Shown: positions 16,758 to 25,841, counted from the stretch's first letter. The stretch: 64,000 nt of DNA from Affinibrenneria salicis (GCF_008710095.1 NZ_VYKJ01000004.1:124001-188000); one strand, 5' to 3'. Notes: a model not told the origin generated them from the letters alone. Numbers and translations are program-made.

Positions 16758-19193
16758 ATGGTGGATGCAGGCGTAGTGCCAGCTAAAAAATGGGTTCGCT
16801 GGTGGTGTTACATTTTAGGCTTACTGCTGTTTCTGACGGGCGCCTTTTTCGTCGTGGCCGGCGGGCGACTGCTTTCGCTCGGCGGCAGCGCTTATTTTCT
16901 GCCGGCGGGTCTGTTTATTGCGCTGTCCGGCGTACAGATTTTTCGCCGCCGCGCCTCGGGCGTGCTGATTTACAGCGCGGTATTTATCGCCACCGTGATC
17001 TGGGCGCTGGCCGATGTCGGGCTGGAGTTCTGGCCATTGGTGTCGCGCCTGTTTTATCTCGCGGTGCTGCTGTTGCTGGCGATGCTTTGCTGGCCCACGC
17101 TGCGCCGTCTGAGCGGCAAGCCGACGCGCTGCGTATTTTTTTATGGCGCGTCCGGCGTTATCGTCGTCTGCCTGGCCGCCACTGGCGCGTTGATGTTTCA
17201 ACCGCACCCGACGGTGGCGTTCTCCGGACAGCCCTTGCCGCTGACGCCTGTCGATGCTCTGCACGAGCAGAAGGACTGGGATCACTACGGTAATAATGCC
17301 GGCGGCAGCCGGTTCGTCGCGCTTGACCAGATTACCCGTGATAACGTGCAGAACCTCAAAGTCGCCTGGACCTACCACACCGGCGATACTCCGCTCAGCC
17401 CTGACGGCAACGGCGCTGAGGATCAGCAGACGCCGCTGCAGGTGGGCAACCGGGTTTTCCTGTGCACTCCGCACAACAATGTGATTGCCATTGATGCGGA
17501 TTCCGGTAAGGAGCTGTGGAAAACGGAGATCAACGCTAAATCTTCCGTCTGGATGCGCTGCCGGGGGCTGGCCTATTTCGATGCGACGAAGCCGCTGACT
17601 CAGCCGGTGGCGCAGGACGCTTCGCCGGTGCCGGTCGCCCAGGTGGCGCCGGGCGCGCTGTGCCAGCGTCGTATTTTAATGAATACCATTGATGCGCGGC
17701 TGATTGCGCTGGACGCCGGGAGCGGACGGTTTTGCCCGGACTTTGGCCAGAACGGCAGCGTCGATCTGAAGGCCAATATGGGCGCGGCGGCCGATCCCAG
17801 CTATGTGTTGACTTCGGCGCCAACGCTGGCGGGCAGCACGGTGGTGGTGGGCGGTCGGGTGGCGGATAACGTCAGTACCGATATGCCCGGCGGCGTGATC
17901 CGCGGTTTTGACGTGATCACCGGCGCTCAGCGCTGGGCGTTTGATCCGCGCGCCAGCGATCCCAACCGTGAACTGGCCGCGGGGGAAAGCTATTCGCGCA
18001 GCTCGCCGAACGCCTGGGCGCCGATGTCCTACGACGCCTCAATGAATACGCTGTTTATTCCGATGGGCAGCTCGTCGGTTGACCTGTGGGGGGCGGATCG
18101 TACGCCGCTCGACCATAAGTACGGCGCCTCGGTGCTGGCGGTTGACGCCACCACCGGTCGGGAAAAATGGGTATTCCAGACCGTACATAACGATCTGTGG
18201 GACTTCGATCTGCCAATGCAGCCGAGCCTGATCGATTTTCCCGCCAAAGACGGCGGCAGCAAACCGGCACTGGTTATCGGCACCAAAGCCGGTCAGATCT
18301 ATGTGCTCGATCGGGCAACCGGCCAGCCGCTGACGGAAGTGAAAGAGATTCCGGTCAAAGCGGGCGCCATCCCCGGCGAACAGTACTCGCCCACGCAGCC
18401 GCTATCGGTGGGCATGCCGCAGATTGGGGCGCAGAAACTGTCGGAAGCGGATATGTGGGGCGCGACGCCGTTCGATCAGCTAATGTGCCGCATCGCCTTC
18501 AAGTCCATGCGCTATGACGGCCTGTACACCGTGCCGGACAGCGATATTTCGCTCAGTTTCCCTGGCTCGCTCGGCGGGATGAACTGGGGCGGCATGTCGA
18601 CCGATCCGGTTAACCACTATATTTTCGTCAACGATATGCGGCTGGGGCTGTGGATTCAGATGGTCAAAGCCGATCCGGCCAGCACGGCGACCAATAGCGG
18701 CGGCGAGAGCGTCAACACTGGCATGGGGCTGGTGCCGATGAAAGGTACGCCGTACGCGGTCAATAAAAACCGCTTTATGTCGGCGCTGGGCGTTCCGTGC
18801 CAGAAGCCGCCGTTCGGCACGTTGTCGGCTATCGAGATGAAAACTCAGCAGATAGTCTGGCAGGTACCGGTCGGGACGGTACGCGATACCGGGCCGCTGG
18901 GCGTTAAAATGCGCCTGCCTATTCCCGTCGGCCTGCCGACGCTGGGCGGGACGCTGGCCACCCAGGGCGGTCTGGTGTTTATCGCCGGCACTCAGGATTA
19001 CTATCTGCGCGCCTTCGACTCTTCAACCGGCAAAGAGGTGTGGAAAGCGCGCCTGCCGGTGGGCAGCCAGGGCGGCCCGATGAGCTACAAATCGCCGGCG
19101 ACCGGCAAGCAGTACGTACTGATTTCGGCCGGCGGCGGCCGTCAATCGCCGGATCGCGGCGATTACGTGATTGCCTACGCGCTGGAGAAATAA
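16758..19193 (+). CDS. gcd: Membrane-bound PQQ-dependent glucose dehydrogenase Gcd
   Basis: 811 aa from ATG 16758 after GGGGAGAAGG; an earlier in-frame ATG at 16710 is poorly placed. The first ~140 residues hold about five membrane helices that bind ubiquinone. The remainder is an eight-bladed quinoprotein propeller in the periplasm (DWDHYGNNAGGSRF, GKELWKT, WDFDLPMQPSL, GGMNWGGMS, GSQGGPMSY). It oxidises glucose to gluconolactone and feeds electrons to ubiquinone. No pqq biosynthetic gene is in the window; the adjacent pqqU suggests use of scavenged PQQ. A terminator follows. Confidence 0.95.
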   Translation: MVDAGVVPAKKWVRWWCYILGLLLFLTGAFFVVAGGRLLSLGGSAYFLPAGLFIALSGVQIFRRRASGVLIYSAVFIATVIWALADVGLEFWPLVSRLFYLAVLLLLAMLCWPTLRRLSGKPTRCVFFYGASGVIVVCLAATGALMFQPHPTVAFSGQPLPLTPVDALHEQKDWDHYGNNAGGSRFVALDQITRDNVQNLKVAWTYHTGDTPLSPDGNGAEDQQTPLQVGNRVFLCTPHNNVIAIDADSGKELWKTEINAKSSVWMRCRGLAYFDATKPLTQPVAQDASPVPVAQVAPGALCQRRILMNTIDARLIALDAGSGRFCPDFGQNGSVDLKANMGAAADPSYVLTSAPTLAGSTVVVGGRVADNVSTDMPGGVIRGFDVITGAQRWAFDPRASDPNRELAAGESYSRSSPNAWAPMSYDASMNTLFIPMGSSSVDLWGADRTPLDHKYGASVLAVDATTGREKWVFQTVHNDLWDFDLPMQPSLIDFPAKDGGSKPALVIGTKAGQIYVLDRATGQPLTEVKEIPVKAGAIPGEQYSPTQPLSVGMPQIGAQKLSEADMWGATPFDQLMCRIAFKSMRYDGLYTVPDSDISLSFPGSLGGMNWGGMSTDPVNHYIFVNDMRLGLWIQMVKADPASTATNSGGESVNTGMGLVPMKGTPYAVNKNRFMSALGVPCQKPPFGTLSAIEMKTQQIVWQVPVGTVRDTGPLGVKMRLPIPVGLPTLGGTLATQGGLVFIAGTQDYYLRAFDSSTGKEVWKARLPVGSQGGPMSYKSPATGKQYVLISAGGGRQSPDRGDYVIAYALEK

Positions 19194-19223
19194 TCCCGCC
19201 TGCGGATTAAGCTGAAATACTGC

Positions 19224-19262
19224 AACGGATACCACGGCGTGAGCGGCGGTATCCGTTTTTTA
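19224..19262 (+). terminator. Rho-independent terminator of gcd
   Basis: CGGATACC (19226-19233) pairs with GGTATCCG (19248-19255) and is followed by six T. It lies 31 bp after the gcd stop. Confidence 0.9.
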
Positions 19263-19618
19263 TTGCTAACTGAAAACCACGTCCTACGGGCATGGTTAGC
19301 CACCGGTTTTGGCGCTGCCTTATTGTCTTTGGATTTAAATATTACAGGGCTGACAGAGACTTCTTTTTAAGGCTTTTGGTACGCCCTTTTAAGACGCAAT
19401 CAATACCCCATTCATAGAAGGGCTCTTCATGGAAGGTGGATTTTTACCGGGCGATTGATTGTATGGACGCGATAGCCCGGAGCGTGCTGGCCCTCGCACA
19501 ACGACAGGGCGAGCGACTGCAATCGGGCAGCGATAAACCGGGCAGATAAAGAAATGGCGAATAATCCGCCTGGTGTGACAGGTATCGTGGAAGTCTGCAG
19601 CGATAAGTGTTTGAATAG
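19263..19618. other. 356-bp gap between gcd and tRNA-Ser
   Basis: No convincing gene, repeat or regulatory site. A minus-strand ORF crossing this gap runs into the tRNA and is not credible. Confidence 0.5.
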
Positions 19619-19708
19619 TGGCGGAGAGAGAGGGATTTGAACCCTCGAAGGGGTTGCCCCCTTAACGGTTTTCGAGACCGTCCCGTTCAGCCGCTCCGGC
19701 ATCTCTCC
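19619..19708 (-). tRNA. serU: tRNA-Ser (anticodon CGA)
   Basis: 90 nt on the minus strand. Acceptor stem GGAGAGA/TCTCTCC, CCA encoded at 19619-19621, anticodon loop TCTCGAAAA with CGA, a long class-II variable arm (AGGGGGCAACCCCCTT) and T-arm GGTTCAAATC. It reads UCG. Its place next to mtfA matches E. coli serU. Confidence 0.97.
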
Positions 19709-19802
19709 GTGGTAACGGGTTGCTATCATGCCAGGTTTTGCGGCATTTTAACAGTACTAACCTGCGCCTTTCTGTTCAAGTGATGACTTAGCGAGCAATA
19801 CC

Positions 19803-20600
19803 ATGATTAAGTGGCCGTGGAAGACCGATAAATCAGCGAATCTGGACCGGGAAAAATGGCAGCCGGCGCTCAATATTCCTTTGCTGGCTCCGCTGAGTCA
19901 CGAAGAGCAGCGGCGTTTGATCGCGCTGGCGCATCAGTTTATGCGTCAAAAACGGCTGATTGCCCTGCAGGGGTTAACCGTGACGCCGCTGATGGAAGAG
20001 CGCATCGCGCTGCTGTTTGCTTTACCGGTGTTGGAGCTGGGCATTGAGTGGCTGGATGGTTTCCACGAAGTGCTGCTCTATCCGGGGCCGTTTATCGTGC
20101 ACGACGAATGGCAGGACGATATCGGTCTGGTGCACACCGGCAGCACGGTGCAGTCGGGGCAGAGCTGGGAGCAGGGGCCGATCGTGCTCAACTGGCAAGA
20201 AGTGAAAGATTCCTTCGATCTGTCCGGCTTTAATCTGGTCATCCATGAAGCGGCGCATAAACTGGATATGCGCAACGGCGGCGGCGCCAATGGCGTGCCG
20301 CCTATCGCGCTGCGCGACGTTATCGTTTGGGAACAACAGCTGCACGCCGCGATGGCGTCGCTGCAGGATGAGATCGACCAGGTCGGCGAAGAGGCGGCCA
20401 GTATGGATGCTTACGCGGCCAGCGACCCGGCCGAATGTTTTGCCGTGCTGTCGGAGTACTTTTTCAGCGCGCCGGAATTACTGTGCGAACGCTTCCCCGA
20501 ACTGTACCTGCAGTTCCGCCAGTTTTATCGTCAGGACCCGCTAATCAGGTTGCAAAACTGGCGCAGCGTCTCATCCGCGCCGGCCAGCCAGGCGTTCTGA
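19803..20600 (+). CDS. mtfA: Peptidase / Mlc anti-repressor MtfA (YeeI)
   Basis: 265 aa, the usual family length. The zinc-metallopeptidase motif H148-E-A-A-H152 lies in [16 protein letters not shown], as in E. coli MtfA. There the protein binds and inactivates the repressor Mlc (so de-repressing ptsG) and shows aminopeptidase activity. Full-length similarity and the serU-mtfA-asnT order support the call. Cytoplasmic; no signal peptide. Confidence 0.95.
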   Translation: MIKWPWKTDKSANLDREKWQPALNIPLLAPLSHEEQRRLIALAHQFMRQKRLIALQGLTVTPLMEERIALLFALPVLELGIEWLDGFHEVLLYPGPFIVHDEWQDDIGLVHTGSTVQSGQSWEQGPIVLNWQEVKDSFDLSGFNLVIHEAAHKLDMRNGGGANGVPPIALRDVIVWEQQLHAAMASLQDEIDQVGEEAASMDAYAASDPAECFAVLSEYFFSAPELLCERFPELYLQFRQFYRQDPLIRLQNWRSVSSAPASQAF

Positions 20601-20709
20601 GTTCAGAAAAGGCCCGAATTGTACACGACGCAGGCAATCGGATGCCGGACGGGCATTTAGCGTTGACAGCCGACTGGCGTCTGGCTATGATGCGCCCCGT
20701 TCACACAAT

Positions 20710-20785
20710 TCCTCTGTAGTTCAGTCGGTAGAACGGCGGACTGTTAATCCGTATGTCACTGGTTCGAGTCCAGTCAGAGGAGCCA
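20710..20785 (+). tRNA. asnT: tRNA-Asn (anticodon GTT)
   Basis: 76 nt. TCCTCTG/CAGAGGA acceptor stem, D-loop AGTTCAGTCGGTAGA, anticodon loop CTGTTAATC (GTT), T-arm GGTTCGAGTCC, encoded GCCA end. tRNA-Asn genes are classic attachment sites for P4-type integrases, and an integrase remnant begins 163 bp downstream. Confidence 0.98.
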
Positions 20786-20848
20786 GATTTTAGTTTCATG
20801 ACGTTGCTGTAAGTCCTGAAGCGTTAAAAAAACAAGACGTTATCTTTA

Positions 20849-20882
20849 CCCGACTATCCTGCAAAGGACTGCCGGGTTTTTT
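20849..20882 (+). terminator. Probable terminator downstream of tRNA-Asn
   Basis: Imperfect hairpin: CCCG (20849-20852) with CGGG (20873-20876), and inner TCCT/AGGA around GCAA, followed by six T. Confidence 0.6.
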
Positions 20883-20948
20883 GATATCCATAGTTTATGG
20901 GTCTTAATCGGGGGCCTCACGGTTCGTTGAGAAAATGGAGCCCCCGCT

Positions 20949-21308
20949 ATGGCATTAACCGATACCGCTATCCGCAAGATCAACCCCGCCGATAAAGCCT
21001 TCAAACTGGCAGACAGTTCAGGACTGTACCGGCTGATCAAACCCAACGGCTCAAAACTCTGGTGCATGAAGTACCGCATCTATGGCAAAGAAAAAAAGCT
21101 GGTCTTTGGTCCCTACCCGGATGTTTCCCTGTTTAAAGCGCGTCAGCTACGCGATGCCGCACGCGCTAAAGTGCGTGAAGGGGCCGATCCTGCCGTTGAT
21201 AAGAAAATCGCGCAGCAGAAAAGGAAAAACGGGCAGACATTTCGCCAGATCGCCATGAACTGGCACGCCGATCACCGTCGCTGGTCTGCGCATTACGCAA
21301 AAAGTTAA
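20949..21308 (+). pseudogene. Truncated P4-type tyrosine integrase (N-terminal part)
   Basis: 119 aa matching only the N-terminal DUF4102 and the start of the core-binding domain of P4-like integrases (LTDTAIRKINPADKAFKLADS, LWCMKYRIYGKEKKLVFGPYPDVSL, REGADPAVDKK). Intact proteins have about 400 residues. The catalytic R-H-R-Y half is absent, so the protein cannot recombine DNA. Position just downstream of asnT marks a former island insertion. I see no second copy of the tRNA 3' end in the window, so the far attachment site is lost or lies elsewhere. Confidence 0.88.
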
Positions 21309-21433
21309 ACCGATAGGCGAAGCCTGACCGCGCCAGTATTTCATCGCGCCTTTCAGATCGGGCTTATCAATCAGCCTGCCATGAACGGTTCAGTGCTTAC
21401 TTTGCCGGCAGACAATTACAGCTGTCAGAGGTT

Positions 21434-21849
21434 ATGGAGCCCGTTAAAACATCGATGGAAGATATCGACGTCCAGAAAAAGCTCGATGTACTGGCCCTGG
21501 TTGACAAACCTGGCAATGTTGCCGAAGCATCACGCCTGAGCGGCGTGTCCTGCGATACATTTACCGCCACAGGCGACGTCTAAAAGAAGGTGGAAGCAAC
21601 GCAGTTAAACGGCAAGAAATGCCTAATCTGAGGCATAAAAATTGCACAGAGCTCATCATTGAGAATACGGTCGTGCAATTCTCCATTGAGTATCCTCATC
21701 TGGGTCAACAAAAAGTCGCTTTGAAGGTGAAGGCTGAGTACGGTATGGACATTAGCTCCGGAGGGGGTCGTAGTATCTGGCTTCGCCAAAACATGAACAC
21801 GACTGCTTTACGTGTCGCCCGAGCAAAATCTATACAACAAACGGCCTGA
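21434..21849 (+). pseudogene. IS481-like transposase, N-terminal remnant with frameshift
   Basis: ATG 21434 opens a helix-turn-helix region (MEDIDVQKKLDVLALVDKPG, EASRLSGVSCDTF). After a frameshift near 21562 the next frame continues RHRRRLKEGGSNAVKRQEM and EYPHLGQQKVALKVKAEYGM, then SIWLRQNMNTTALRVARAKS before a stop. This is the N-terminal and linker part of an IS481/IS3-like transposase. The DDE catalytic core is missing here, while a matching C-terminal piece lies at about 24229-24493. Not functional. Confidence 0.75.
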
Positions 21850-21952
21850 TGTCCGTTTGGTTGATAGAGCAATGAGGAGTCGGTAATCTGGTTGCGTCAA
21901 AATCGCCTGGTAATTATACCGTCAGTACCCCCTGGTAATCACGCTAATACAA

Positions 21953-22111
21953 TTCAATCCTGCCATCAGAACCTTTTATCAGCGTCTGCTTTCCGCCGGT
22001 AAAGCCAAAAAGCTGGCCCTTGTTGCTTGTAGGCGCAAATTGCTCACTATCCTAAATGCTATGGTCAGGGATCAACAAAAGCGGGATTCTGCCTTATATG
22101 GAAAGATCTGA
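21953..22111 (+). pseudogene. IS110-family transposase, C-terminal remnant
   Basis: An open frame of 52 residues reads NPAIRTFYQRLLSAGKAKK and then LVACRRKLLTILNAMVRDQQ. This is the conserved C-terminus of IS110/IS116/IS902 transposases, in which Lys-rich NPVI..FY.RL..AGK.KK..AC.RKLL...NA..R is typical. No start codon or N-terminal domain remains, so it is a decayed fragment within the asnT island. Confidence 0.7.
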
Positions 22112-22131
22112 ACCCTGAATAAGCAGAGCCC

Positions 22132-22470
22132 TTATGATCGACGCAGCAAGGAGCCCAGATTCCCCAGAAACTGTTCTGCAACAGCGTCATTAAGTCTGTA
22201 GTAAACCCAGTTTTTTATCCGCCTGGGTATAACCAGCCCCGCTTTCGCCAGTACCTGCATGTGCGTTGTTACTGTAGGCTGACTCAGTCCAGTTTTGTCG
22301 GTGATGAAACTGACGCAGACACCATCTTCAATAAGATCCCCGTCACGCTGTGCAGGGAAATTTGCTTTGGGGTCAGCCAGCCAGCCAATAATCATCAGTC
22401 TGTGTCGGTTAGCGAGCGCATGTAAGACCTCCTGCAACCCCGCTTCTGATGTTGAGCCTGAACTCTGCAT
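22132..22470 (-). CDS. ArsR-family transcriptional regulator
   Basis: 112 aa from ATG 22470 preceded by AGAAGG; an upstream in-frame ATG at 22503 has no ribosome site. It is a winged-helix ArsR protein (LHALANRHRLMIIGWLADPKANFP, LIEDGVCVSFITDKTGLSQPTVTTHMQVLAKAGLV, NWVYYRL). I see no Cys-rich metal site of the CXC type, so the ligand is more likely organic. It diverges from an MFS transporter across AT-rich DNA with repeated TATATAG motifs, the usual layout of a repressor and its target. Confidence 0.88.
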   Translation of the reverse strand: MQSSGSTSEAGLQEVLHALANRHRLMIIGWLADPKANFPAQRDGDLIEDGVCVSFITDKTGLSQPTVTTHMQVLAKAGLVIPRRIKNWVYYRLNDAVAEQFLGNLGSLLRRS

Positions 22471-22509
22471 GAAACCTTCTCTGTTACTGCTAATGGAATC
22501 CATATAGTG

Positions 22510-22560
22510 ATTATTCTATATAGAAAATATGCTATATAGGTGTTATCGTATATAGATGAT
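22510..22560. promoter_or_regulatory. Operator-like TATATAG repeats between the ArsR and MFS genes
   Basis: A perfect 12-bp palindrome TTCTATATAGAA (22515-22526) is followed by GCTATATAGG (about 22531-22540) and CGTATATAGAT (about 22548-22558). The spacing of roughly 16 bp and the position between divergent genes suggest binding sites of the adjacent ArsR protein. Confidence 0.5.
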
Positions 22561-22632
22561 ACCTGAAATGTGGACACATACGCAAAATACCTGATGTACG
22601 TGCCCGCCACCTTGCGATAAGGATCCCTGTTT

Positions 22633-23880
22633 ATGCAGTCTGAACGCAGCATTACGCGCCCCGCTGGTCTGTTAAATACTGTCGGCGTGGCTGTTATCCT
22701 TACACTCTATATGGCGATCGTTTTTGGCTTTGGGCTGTACCTTTTTTCGGTACTGGTCGCCTATATGCGAAAAAGTCTCGATTTTGACATTCCCGCCGTT
22801 GGCATAATTACAGGAGGAGCGCAGGTATCATATCTGATGGCATCGCTGTTTTGTTCGCATATAACGCGCAGGTTCGGAGGAGGACATGTAATTTTTGTGG
22901 CAGCGTTCACTGCCGGTTTTTTACTAATCCTGTTATCCGCCGTACAGGATATATGGCAGACGGGCACTTTGTTAATTGCTCTCGGCTCATGTGCTGCAAT
23001 GGTGGTAATTCCGACTGTTAGTGTCATAGGTAAAGTTGTACCAGTAGTCTGGCAGTCAAGCGTTAATGGACTGATATCCAGTGGAACGGCCTATGGGCAG
23101 TTTGCCACAGGTTTGATCGTCCCCTTTTTTATACATAACTATGACTGGCGGACCGTATGGATGGTTATTGGAGCGATTTCGGTTACTGTAGCTATTATCG
23201 GCTATATCCTGCTACGCGTACTGGCCGCTGATGCGTTCGGTCCAGATGCCCGAAAAAATTGTTCAGAAAAACAGGCCAATCCGGATAAATCACAGCGATT
23301 CATTCCTGTTGCAGTACCCCGTAATTTCCTGATTTGGGTGCTGTTGGCATTAAGCGGTATAGCATGTGGTCCCTGGCAGAATTATCTTGCTTCCTTCCTG
23401 GGTAATGAGCAGGGCTTTTCAATATCATTTATAGGTCAACTCTGGTCAATAATTGGAGTCACTGGTCTTGCCAGTGGGTTCGCTTTTGGCCTGCTGGCTG
23501 ACAGAATCGGTGTTCGTATTGCATTGGCACTGTCGTATGGCATCCTCCTCGCTGCTGGCGTGCTCGTTGCAATTGAGAGCGGAACCATGGCTTTGCGTAT
23601 AGCAGCTGTTGCTTTCGGTCTGTCATTCTATGCTATCTATGGACTTATTCCGGCTTACATAACCAAAACTTCAAGCCCTGAGACCTCCACCGCTATCTTC
23701 GCTGTTGCTAACGTTTTTCTGGGTATTGGCACCAGTTTCGGCAATATAGGCAGCGGATACTTTCAGTCATGGCTCGGGAGTTTTCAGGGTATTTACACTG
23801 GCGTCGCAGTCATTGCTGTGGTGGGAATTATCTTATCTCTTATTTTGCCCGATGAGCGAAAAATCACCAGGAACGAATAA
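22633..23880 (+). CDS. MFS transporter (asnT island)
   Basis: 415 aa with 12 predicted membrane helices. It has the MFS loop 2-3 signature region (ITRRFGGGHVIF) and a repeat of it in the C-half (GLLADRIGVRIAL). The ATG follows ATAAGGA with good spacing. The family resembles oxalate/formate-antiporter-like or monocarboxylate-type MFS proteins (SSGTAYGQFATGLIVPFFI), but the substrate cannot be named. It diverges from the ArsR gene and is probably induced by the ligand of that regulator. The pair is bracketed by pieces of an IS481-like transposase, so it likely arrived as passenger DNA. Confidence 0.85.
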   Translation: MQSERSITRPAGLLNTVGVAVILTLYMAIVFGFGLYLFSVLVAYMRKSLDFDIPAVGIITGGAQVSYLMASLFCSHITRRFGGGHVIFVAAFTAGFLLILLSAVQDIWQTGTLLIALGSCAAMVVIPTVSVIGKVVPVVWQSSVNGLISSGTAYGQFATGLIVPFFIHNYDWRTVWMVIGAISVTVAIIGYILLRVLAADAFGPDARKNCSEKQANPDKSQRFIPVAVPRNFLIWVLLALSGIACGPWQNYLASFLGNEQGFSISFIGQLWSIIGVTGLASGFAFGLLADRIGVRIALALSYGILLAAGVLVAIESGTMALRIAAVAFGLSFYAIYGLIPAYITKTSSPETSTAIFAVANVFLGIGTSFGNIGSGYFQSWLGSFQGIYTGVAVIAVVGIILSLILPDERKITRNE

Positions 23881-24216
23881 AGTCTCTGGGGGGATTAGCT
23901 CCCGGCAGGGGCAATACGGTTGCTTGTGGGACGGGTTGTGCCGGGAAACGATTAACCGGAAGCGAATACGGGAATCACAGGAGAAGAAATCAATCCCTAT
24001 ATAAACGGATTAGCGCCCCTTGCTCCACAGTGGTGACATAGGGTTTGGGGTTGGATCTGTTTTCACTATAGAGCCGCAACTGTTCGGTGCTCACTTCGCT
24101 GCGCCTTAGCCACGGTTCTAAAGCGTTACGATAAAGTCCGTGGCGCTTAATTCGGTAAACGAATCAATTTGTCTATGAAGGTGATAAGTTGCAGGATGCA
24201 ACAGAATTTGTAGGTA
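23881..24216. other. Gap with a possible degraded minus-strand coding fragment
   Basis: No intact gene. On the minus strand, from about 24150 to 23997, an open frame reads KRHGLYRNALEPWLRRSEV and continues to ALIRLYRD before a stop. It looks protein-like but has no start codon and no family I recognise. Base composition is less GC-rich than the flanking core genes. Confidence 0.3.
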
Positions 24217-24493
24217 TATTGTCAGAATACGAAAACCAAAGTGATGTCACCGCAGACCAATGGCATCTGCGAGCAGTTCCATAAAGCAATACTGAACGAG
24301 CTTTATCAGGTAAGGTTCCGCAAAAAGCTGTATGGCGATCGGGAAACATCACTATCGGATATTGATGAGTGGCTGGCTCATTATAATAATGAGCGAACCC
24401 ATAAGGGAAAAAACGCGCTGTGACCGAACGCGAATGAAAACATTACTTGATGGAAAACGCATCTGGGCTGAGAAGAATTTAAGCCAGATGTAA
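24217..24493 (+). pseudogene. IS481-like transposase, C-terminal remnant with frameshift
   Basis: Frame text includes SPQTNGICEQFHKAILNELY and GDRETSLSDIDEWLAHYNNE, then RTHKGK. This is the conserved end of the integrase core of this transposase type, including the last catalytic acidic residue (Glu of ICEQFH). A stop interrupts the frame at 24421, and the remaining tail LLDGKRIWAEKNLSQM continues in another frame. The middle of the gene is absent. It matches the type of the N-terminal remnant at 21434-21849. Confidence 0.75.
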
Positions 24494-24552
24494 TCTGACA
24501 GACACCTGTATAAATAACCGGTAACTGCAGATCAGGTCTGAGCTAATACAAT

Positions 24553-24750
24553 TTATACCCTTCATACTTCAAGCATCAGGTGTGCTGTTTTTGTTACTTG
24601 CCCCATCCACGGGGCTCGCTCTTTCAGGGCCGCCGCCAGCGGCATTCAACTCTGCTTCCGGCGGAGTTGTCGCTTACCCGAATCACTGACTTGAGTCAGC
24701 TCATCGGGATTCGCTCTCTTGCCGCTTTCCTGCACCCCGGATGAGTTAGA
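24553..24750 (+). repeat. Dispersed intergenic repeat (mixed type)
   Basis: Starts ATACCCTTCATACTTCAAGC. The middle GCCGCCAGCGGCATTCAA matches the long form. The right part (ATCACTGACTTGAGTCAGCT, GGGATTCGCTCTCTTGCCGC) matches a short repeat common in Serratia- and Pectobacterium-like genomes, as I recall it. It ends where the next ORF opens. Confidence 0.65.
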
Positions 24751-24814
24751 GTGTGGACAATTAACCAGCTTCAGGTTATATTTTCGCCATAAAACAACAT
24801 CGGTTATTTCTGAT

Positions 24815-25624
24815 ATGGCTGGCTCTTCGGTTACGGTACTTTGGTGTTTGTTTGGCGTTTTTATCCTGACATTTTTTCTCATGCTTCCGTTTTTTATTCA
24901 CGAAACTAACCAATCTCTGAAATTTCAAAAGAAACTCTCCAGCTTTGGTTTTGAACGCGAGAGTGGTGGGAATAATGTGATGGCTGCGTTCGAGCTCAAC
25001 GTTCCCGGTATCTGGCAAGTCGTCATTCCGCCGCAGGTTCTGGCGATACTTCCTGACTTAAAAAAATACTCGCCATGGCTGGCAACGAGGCAGAACAATA
25101 ACCGAATTGAATACCTGACTAAGGTTCATATCTATGAGGACAGGGGGGAAGATGACTACGATACGTTAATCCATCAAGTTATATGGGTCTTACACGCCCC
25201 AAATGCCGCCGATATTTATCAAAAACTACAGTCCATACCTCCCGTTTCCGGTGAAATAAGGACGCTGTTCAAAGACAATATTATCATTAATTTTGACTTA
25301 GATGATGATAATCAAATTTTTGATTTCATTATCCGTCTGCAGCGTATTATACCCGTTATGACTAAAGTCGCCGGTAGTGTTGGCTATGCTCACTTATTCC
25401 GTCCGCTTTTGAGCCTCAACCCAGCAGGGGCGCCGCCAGTGACGCTCGCACCCGCTCCCGACGGATTTGTCACCCGAATAACCTACTCGTGTAGGCTCAA
25501 TGGGATTAATGAAAGACATCCTGTTGCTCAGCGCAGGCCGGTCGTTGACTGGTCAAATTCTTTCCCGACGAATTTGACCTTTGCTTACCGGGCTACGAAG
25601 CGCAGGCAGGCGCCTCGCCCTTAA
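24815..25624 (+). CDS. Hypothetical membrane-anchored protein (asnT island)
   Basis: About 269 aa if started at ATG 24815; the open frame reaches back to 24719, inside a repeat. One membrane helix (VTVLWCLFGVFILTFFLMLP) is followed by a soluble domain with hydrophobic and acidic segments (NVMAAFELNVPGIWQVVIPP, IIINFDLDDDNQIFDFI). I do not recognise the family. From about 25408 the coding sequence lies inside another repeat copy, so the last ~70 residues (PAPDGFVTRITYSCRLNG onward) are repeat-derived. The original C-terminus may have been replaced. No good ribosome site. Confidence 0.45.
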   Translation: MAGSSVTVLWCLFGVFILTFFLMLPFFIHETNQSLKFQKKLSSFGFERESGGNNVMAAFELNVPGIWQVVIPPQVLAILPDLKKYSPWLATRQNNNRIEYLTKVHIYEDRGEDDYDTLIHQVIWVLHAPNAADIYQKLQSIPPVSGEIRTLFKDNIIINFDLDDDNQIFDFIIRLQRIIPVMTKVAGSVGYAHLFRPLLSLNPAGAPPVTLAPAPDGFVTRITYSCRLNGINERHPVAQRRPVVDWSNSFPTNLTFAYRATKRRQAPRP

Positions 25625-25690
25625 AGAACCAACACGTTACGTTGTTCAAACGATAACGTTTTGTCCATCGACCCGAATTATTTATAATAT
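25408..25690 (+). repeat. Dispersed hairpin-rich repeat, long form lacking the left end
   Basis: Contains GGGGCGCCGCCAGTG, ATTAATGAAAGACATCCTGT, TGCTCAGCGCAGGCCG and GTTCAAACGATAACG, then CCCGAATTATTTA. These are shared with the copies at 13915-14205 (inverted) and 63784-64000. It overlaps the 3' end of the preceding ORF. Confidence 0.7.
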
Positions 25691-25841
25691 ATACTATTTT
25701 TATTATTCCCCGGTTTCAATGCGTGAGAGAGCGCCATGCCTCATGGTTAATTATTGCATGGAAAAACTGGCGCAGAATAGCATACGGTGGCCAAACAAGG
25801 TTATGTGCAAAGCCACGTTTCCTATATTCTTCGCAGTATCA

